Assembly: GCA_028532985.1 (NCBI GenBank)
Contig: JANCIK010000012.1
Location: 1-64,000, forward strand
Reading direction: 5' to 3'
Source: Stropharia rugosoannulata
Taxonomy: Eukaryota; Basidiomycota; Agaricomycetes; Agaricales; Strophariaceae
DNA length: 64,000 bases
Part shown: positions 57,464 through 64,000 of the stretch, in pieces
How the letters are laid out: the number at the start of each line of letters is the position of its first letter
Position numbering within the stretch: the stretch's first letter is position 1
Notes under the pieces: model-generated
Database searches by the model: none
What the model was told of the DNA's origin: nothing
The model's input: the letters and a program-made list of their open reading frames with translations, nothing else
Program-made: the position numbers and the translations under genes

Positions 57464-59409
57464 ATGCTCGAAGCTAAACTCCAGGAAGCAGGCACGCTCA
57501 AGAAGCTGCTTGATGGTACGTCTTCCTTTGCCTACGCGTATCGTATCCACGCGTCTGACGCGTCGACTCCTTTGTCCTTCCTTCTTGCCTGCCTTGTCTT
57601 TCCTCACCTCTACCACTTCTTTCTCACCCTCTTCCACTCTTCCATCCACCCACCTCCTCAACCCACCCCACACCCCGCTCACATTCCACGTTTCACCCAC
57701 CCTCCACCCTCCCCCAACCCACCCACTCCCCACCCCCCAGCCATCAAAGAGCTCGTCACCGACGCCAACTTCGAGTGCAACGAAGAAGGCATCGTCCTGC
57801 AAGCAATGGACAACGCCCACGTCGCACTCGTCTCCGTCAAGTTCGCCGCGCCCGCCTTCAAGCGCTACCGCTGCGACCGGCCCATGCCTCTCGGCGTCAA
57901 CCTCGGTTCTCTCACCAAGGTCCTTAAATGTGCCAAGGACGACGATATCTGCACACTCAAAGCCGCGGACGAGGCGGACGTCCTCAACCTCGTGTACGAA
58001 GCCAAAGGTTTGTCTCCTTGCTCTTGCCCCCCTCCACCCGTTGTTTGCAACTCACATCACTCATAATAATCAACAGCCTCAGACCGCATCGCAGAATACG
58101 AAATGAAACTAATGGACATCGACGCCGACACCCTCACAATCCCCGAAACCGAATACGACGCGCGCGTAACCCTCCCCTCCGCCGAGTTCACCCGCATAGT
58201 GCGCGACCTCGCACTTCTCGGCGAGAGCGTGCGGATCGAGGTGTCCAAGGAAGGCGTGCGGTTCCAGGCCGAGGGAGAGGCTGCGAACGGGAGCGTCCTC
58301 CTCCGCCAGAGCGAGGCGGGCGCGGCGAGGGCGGCGAAGAAGGGGGGCGTGATCAAGCCGAAGAACGAGCCTGTCGATGTGGATGCGCAGGAGGGCGACG
58401 AAGATGGGGACGAAGAAGGGGAGGAAGGCGCCCGCGTGAAGAAGGAGAAAAAAACCGTTAAACAGGAACACGCGTCCGATTCGGACGTCGAGATGGCCCG
58501 CGACGGGGCCGACGAGGATGAGGGAGAGTTCGAGCCGAAAGACGAGGACGGGGAGGAGGAAAAAGAAGACGACGACGACGCGGAAGAGGAAGACGAAGAA
58601 GACGGTGCGAGTAAGAAACGCAAGAAAGGGTCGTCCTCCAAGAAACCCTCGAAGAAAGCCAAAACCTCCTCTTCCTCCTCTTCCTCCAAGGCCAAAGGCA
58701 AAAAGAAGGCCTCGAACGACGACGATGAGGAGGACGAGGGGGAAGGCGAAGGCGTGGTGGTGGAGATGAACCAGCACGTGTCGTTGACCTTTTCGTTGAA
58801 GTACCTCGTCAACTTTAGTAAGAGCCAGAGCTTGAGTGGACGGGTGCAGTTGATGATGAGCAATGATGTGCCGTTGTTGGTGAGTGGGGGTTTTTTTTTT
58901 GTTTTTTGTTGTTCGGGGGGTTTGGAGTTGGAGTGGTTCTGTTTTCGAGTGGTTTCTCTTTTCGAAGCGCTTCTCTTTTCAAGCGGTTTGGATGATTGGT
59001 TTGGATGGATTTTCTTTTTTTCTTTTGAGTGGACTTTGTTTTGGTCTTTCGAGCGTATATCGGCTTTTCGTGTGGTTTTGGGGGGTATGAGCTACCTCTC
59101 CGTTTACGCACTACAACGACGCGTTGTTCCACGCTCCTTCACTTCACTTCACTTCACTTTTTTTTTCTTAATCTTAAATGAAACCTTCGTTTCCTCCTCT
59201 CCCTTTCTCTTTCTCTCGCTCTTTCTCTTTCTCTCGCTCTTTCTCTTTCTCTCGCTCTCTCTTTCTCTCTCTTTCTTTCATCTCTAACTCTCACTCTCAC
59301 CCCGTCTCGACCTGACTATGACTAACACACAACCCCTCCTCAGGTCGCATACGACTTCTCCCAGGGATACATCCGGTACTACCTCGCGCCCAAGATCGGC
59401 GACGACTAG
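57464..59409 (+). CDS. PCNA: PCNA, DNA sliding clamp, with a 145-residue insertion (395 aa)
   Basis: Exons 57464-57515, 57741-58007, 58077-58879 and 59344-59409. The trimeric clamp encircles DNA in the nucleus and tethers polymerases and repair factors. Recognised by [36 protein letters not shown], the interdomain loop [20 protein letters not shown] and the C-terminal YYLAPKI. Numbering equals human PCNA up to about residue 186: the hydrophobic pocket residues L126, I128 and Y133, and the ubiquitin/SUMO lysine K164 (EVSKEGVRF), are all at their standard positions. Between about 187 and 332 lies an extra acidic, Lys/Ser-rich segment with VKKE, VKQE, SDSDVE, KKRKK and KKPSKKAK; the normal chain resumes at [18 protein letters not shown]. 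Usual length is about 260. The insertion lies within exon 3 with open frame and no splice sites that would remove it in phase that I could find. Intron 3 is long (464 nt) and pyrimidine-rich. Confidence 0.93.
57534..57563. promoter_or_regulatory. Three ACGCGT boxes in PCNA intron 1
   Basis: ACGCGT at 57534-57539, 57549-57554 and 57558-57563, within 30 bases just after the first exon. With the two upstream boxes this makes five in 257 bases, far above the chance expectation of well under one. Confidence 0.55.
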
Positions 59410-61991
59410 GCGCAACGCCGCGTTGTCCTTGCGCCCAGTCACAAAATTAGGAAAATCACGTTTGTGTTATATATACTTTTTTACTTACTTACTTCCTCCC
59501 TTCCCTTCCCTCCTCTCTGCGTTCCGATCGTCGACCACTCCATATTCACCTGTACCACCGGTTACCCACCACCCACTCCCAAATGCGTGATTCTGCGCGA
59601 TGCGCGCTGTATATACATACCTTACCATCCATCCATACCTTTCCACCCTTCCTCCCCCGTCTGCCGGCCTCGTGCGTGCGTGCGTACGAAGCAGCGTCGT
59701 CCTCGTCCGGGTTCATGTCACGTCTGTTTATCTCAAAGCGAATATACTCTTTTTCTTTCTTTCTCGCTCGTCTAGTCAGTCGGGATTCAGAGGACCACGG
59801 CGCTTTCGCAGAAGCTAGAGTTACCAAATTCCCCTTCGTCTCTTCGGAGTTCGCAGAAGAATAGGCCAACTCTTAACTCTTATCTATGGAAAGGAAATTT
59901 CCTTGCGGTACATACTTAGAAAAACGCTTCTTCTGAGGTAAATATATACATATTTGCAGTCAGGAAACGGGGTGCGTTCTGGATCGCAGATTCAGAAGAA
60001 TTAAGGTGGGAAGAGGAGGGAAGTGGGTGCGTTCCCGTGAAAATAGAGAGAAGATGGGTTATTTGAACAGAGAATGAGGGTTTAAAAAAAGCTGGAAGGT
60101 GGGTTTGAAGTGTTCTGGAGAATTCAGGAACGGGAGGTACATATACCTTCGACGACATCACAAGTGCGGAACCTCTTATTCGTCGCGTTTATTAATGGCC
60201 ATTTCCTCGTCCCTAGTTCGAGGTCTCAGGTAGCAGTTCAGCGCCTACTTCATTCGACTGATTGCTCGACCCTTGTCCGTTGAATTGGAGCGTAGTTTGT
60301 TCAGCAGGACGATTGAAAATTCGGTCCATTCTAAAAATAAAATAAAAGACCATACCGACATTGCCTGGCTAATCAGGTTCATATATGATAAGGCTGGTTG
60401 AGAGGACTTGATCCTACAACATATTTATCCGCCATGGACAAGGCGGCATAAGCTGTTGTTGAGCCGGTGAATAGCAACGATGAAGTAAATATAAATTGTC
60501 CCCATAAACGCCATCAGACAGAGCCCTTATGAGTATAATATAAGAGACTCTTTCAATAAAAGTATGTAACACAAATGTAATATACCTGTGATAAACGATG
60601 CTACAAATCCATTTTCTAGGGCTACAAATCTGCTAAAGTAGGTCTGCTAGAGTTTGAGGGTCAATGTAAGTACGTATTGCGGCTAATATATGTCTTCGGG
60701 AGTGTTTCAATAATATCAAGAACCACTACATTAATGGTTGCAGAATAGATGTTAATTTAGTTATATCAGTAGTGCTATGCATAAGTACATGTCAAGAAGA
60801 TATGAGCTTGGTTCTTCTATAGCTCTATATGGGTCAAATACTCAATTTAAAAACACTTCTTGTGCTTCGTTTGTTTGAACTGCCACTTCCTCGTCATGTA
60901 TACTAAGCGGGCTGTAACAGTCCCCTGCATTGAGTGGTTACTATTCCCATGTCTGTTGAACTGGAATGTGATTAGATGTGGGCGCAAAATAACACTGAAT
61001 AATTTGCTTAATTTACAGGATTGTATAGTGTCTCGAGAGTGCACGCGTTAACAAATTCAAATCTCACTTACACCCGAAATAAACCTGTGCAATTCCATCA
61101 TGTTGTACCAGTCTCCCGTAGTCGGACAACTAGTGTGGATCTTTTTTGTCACGGAGGACGCTATTTCTATGTAATGTTATGCCAATATCATGTTTCACCA
61201 TACTAAATCAGTTGTTATTTGGTCGCCAGCATATAATTAGTTTTCTGACTGATTCGTGTGCTTCTCGATTCATTGATTATACTTCAACAAGGACATTAGT
61301 ACAACAGCTTCGAAGTAAACCACTTCAGATGATTATAATTGAAAGTCATTAATCAAAGAAGCACTGGCAGGCAGTGCGGAGGAAGTACATTACCGTTATG
61401 AAAAAATCAGCTTCTACTCGAGTAAGTATGCGTACTTGTGAATGATCGGCAATGCAGACCAGTAGTGTACTATAATGTCCTAGCAGTTCTGTTTTCATTG
61501 CATTGCGCTTTTTATGCGTGTTCCGTCTGGCGTATCTGTCCTATCTGTAACATCTCTCCCGTCTATGCGATTTTGCCACGGCCGGGCCAAGGCAGGGCAG
61601 GGCACCTTGCACAAATGCGCGGACGGGCATGCAACAATGAGTATGTGTGTGAGGAGGGGCGGACGCAAGGCTGGCGGGCCGGGAGAGAACAGAATAAGCA
61701 AAGAGCGGAGTTCCTGGAGGTTGCGCAAAGGTCAAGGGGCAGGTAAGGACTGCGCCGACATGGGCAGCCAATGGGCAGCGGCATTTGACTTACATAATAT
61801 GTGCACCCATGCTGCGAATCAACAATAGACAACAACTCGAACCAAACTTGTACCAAACTTTGGACTAAGTTGGGCAACTTCACGGTACTTCAAACCAACT
61901 CCAAACATACCCATCCACTGGCCAACCACAGCCGCATGCGTATCAATTTAAACTCACTAAAGTCTGAACTACTGTCCGATTCAAAAACTGT
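59410..61991. other. Intergenic between PCNA and the DUF6535 gene
   Basis: The PCNA 3' flank is followed by AT-rich sequence. A G-rich patch at 61570-61770 codes for nothing recognisable on either strand. No transposon ends were found. Confidence 0.45.
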
Positions 61992-64000
61992 ATGAATACT
62001 CCCAATATATCAGAAACGCCTGTTCAGGATGACCACATCGCAACGGTATGCACTAGGAGTTGGCTACGGTCTATGAGGCGAAAGCGAACTGAAAGACTGT
62101 ATATCAGCCTAAAATGTGGAAATGTGGCGAGCCATATGCGTATCCCATCCCAAAATCTGATGAAAACCAATGGGAAGTTGTTCTGGAGACATTAATTCGC
62201 AAGGATAAAGCCCAATGTGATGCATGGAAGGACGAAGTGCAAAATCTGCTTATATTCGTGAGTTCTCAGATTGTATATGTTACGGACTCCGACGTTTATG
62301 TTGCCAGGCTGGACTTTTCTCTGCTGTAGTCACAGCATTTGTCATCGAATCGTACCAGTCTATGCAACCTGATCCCGGTGATATGTCCGTTATTTTGCTG
62401 AGCCAAATTCTCTCGCAGCTTCAAAATAACTCGCTTCAAAATAACTCCATCACATCCTCCCCTCCTGTACAGTCTGGCTTCTTGCCCGTACTAAGCGCAG
62501 GACCTACCGACTTCACACGTGTCAATACCTTCTGGTTCTTGAGCCTCATCCTTAGTCTTGCAACAGTCTTGATCGGTATTGTCTGTCTACAATGGCTCAG
62601 GGAGCATCAACGTTACAGTGACGCGCTGCCCGCCAAGCAAGCTTTGGGTATATTCCATATGCGAGCGGATGCTCTTGAGAAGTGGCGTGTCCCTCACATA
62701 TTCGCGACACTTCCAGTTCTTCTACAGGCTGCTCTCGTGTTATTTTTCGTGGGCATTGTCGACTTCCTCTTTGCTCTGTCTCATGTCGTTGCTATTCCAG
62801 TCGCTATAGCGGTTTCCATCACCATTCTCTTTATTATTACAACAACCGTCTTGCCCACGCTGCAATGTATAACCGTATCGCTCCGCAGACCTATGTCAAA
62901 TTCACCAGTACCTCTGCCATGTTCGTTCAAGTCACCACAGTCACTAGCGTTCAAGCGTATCATGACTTCCTCCCGCCCAGTATTCATAGCCATTCACACA
63001 TCTATTGTTTACATCATCTACGTGTCTACAGTGCTCATTCCTTGCAAACTACAGACTCTGCTACAACGCTCTATACCATCGCTTCCGCAAGATACCTGGA
63101 AATATCGTTTATTCTCATATAGAGCATACCTCTTCTGGGAACATCGGACATGGCTCGACTTTGACCGCACCTTTCTGATTCTAAGAAATGAGCATTTCGA
63201 TATCACCCGTTCCCGCTCGCCATCTGATGGCCTGCCTACCCAAAGTCTAACACTTGAACCTATTTATGATGCTGTCGGGGCGCTCGCGAGTGCAGTAAAG
63301 CTGCATGAGCATGATGATCACATTCTTTTCTCTGCATATCACTGCTTCCAGGAATTGGCGCAAGCAGCTCGAGAGGAACAAGCACCTGACGGCATGGATA
63401 ACCACCTACAGGCTTGCTATCGCAGACTAATACCAACATGGAATTCCCCCATTGCAAATATTGCTTCACTTCTTGCCGAACCTGATGGTTGGATGTTGCA
63501 TGATATCCATACCGTTCTGATACTCCGTTTACCTGGATTCTTTTTCAAGGCTATCAATCCAGCACATCCGCTTGGACGTCATACATTGGAGCTACACACC
63601 CGGATTCTGGTTAGTCTCTTTGCGGGTTCGCCTCAACGCCTGGCAGGCCGGTCAGAAGGAAGCACCGGCTTTTTTCACTGGTACACCATTAACATGGACT
63701 CCCTCTGGAGGTTCCCAGAAACAGAAGACGGTAAGTACTTGGTTTTCACTCTAAATGGCGTCAACTTATACAGCTTGCGCATAGTATTCTACAAACAATA
63801 TCTGCTTATTTTCGAAGCTTTTATTGCTACATCGGCATCCATTTGCGATTCATCTGATGTACGCCAAACCTTTCATACCCACTCGGACTTGGACGAATTC
63901 GTGTCTCTTGCTGCTTACTTTACGTGGAGAATTGTGGAGGGAGTAATGGATGGAAACACAGCTTCCACCGTCCATCTCAAAATGCTCTATTCGTCTCTGG
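61992..64000 (+). CDS. DUF6535-domain membrane protein, 3' end outside the window
   Basis: Exons 61992-62045, 62108-62257 and 62308 to the window end, all phase 0. The second exon has PKMWKCGEPYAYPIPKSDEN and ends DEVQNLLIF. The third starts AGLFSAVVTAFVIESYQSM, which together form the hallmark first part of the DUF6535 domain found in large Agaricomycete families. More helices follow: TFWFLSLILSLATVLIGIVC (after DFTRVN), LPVLLQAALVLFFVGIVDFL and HVVAIPVAIAVSITILFIIT, and the motif WLREHQRY is typical. After residue about 270 the chain is soluble and helical and still open at 64000. A GGTAAGT at 63730 looks like a donor, but the frame is open through it and the splice alternative would hit a stop, so I treat it as exonic. 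Function unknown. Confidence 0.8.

Noticed and set aside
58057..58863. 268- and 222-codon minus-strand ORFs opposite PCNA
   Set aside because: They are mirror images of the Glu/Asp/Lys-rich PCNA insertion and carry no independent signal.
63721..63780. Intron in the DUF6535 gene starting at the gtaagt at 63731
   Set aside because: The frame is open straight through and the spliced alternative meets a stop codon at once.

Overview
The window comes from a basidiomycete, almost certainly an Agaricomycete (mushroom or polypore). Genes have many short GT-AG introns of about 40-80 nt. Several families are typical of Agaricomycetes: a CxC cysteine cluster linked to KDZ transposases, a DUF6533-type seven-helix protein, a DUF6535 protein, a fungal FuA-class glutathione transferase and a fungal OTT_1508-like deaminase. 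No rRNA, tRNA or CRISPR was recognised.

Positions 1-36 kb are accessory, AT-richer and full of transposon debris. The left edge holds a partial KDZ-associated CxC gene, followed by a 1.6-kb block crowded with CACTGT/ACAGTG half-sites. Next come the first copy of an uncharacterised seven-exon gene family (5.0 kb) and the deaminase-like gene (10.3-11.3 kb). Then a three-gene module appears twice, about 11.6 kb apart: a small minus-strand gene with a start codon alone in its first exon, a type-A family gene and a type-B family gene (13.4-18.1 kb and 25.0-29.9 kb). Between the two modules is a further inverted type-A copy, cut off after its third exon by a 754-bp inverted-repeat element. A complete 12-exon MACPF (perforin-like) gene follows at 31.7-34.1 kb. 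Every complete family copy has an 18-nt and a 7-nt microexon, and the seven exons look like an internal duplication.

Positions 37-60 kb are richer in GC and carry more conserved genes: a 2158-aa low-complexity protein with repeated W-acidic motifs (possibly Byr4/Bfa1-like), two multi-helix membrane proteins, the glutathione transferase, and a divergent pair made of a 794-aa acidic, cysteine-containing protein and PCNA. This PCNA has an insertion of about 145 residues, and five ACGCGT boxes lie in its promoter and first intron. A DUF6535 gene runs off the right end.

The most novel part is the 13-34 kb island: duplicated families of unknown function beside a pore-former-type gene. That they work together is inference from position only. 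Exon maps were made by eye from splice consensus, phase and paralogue comparison.
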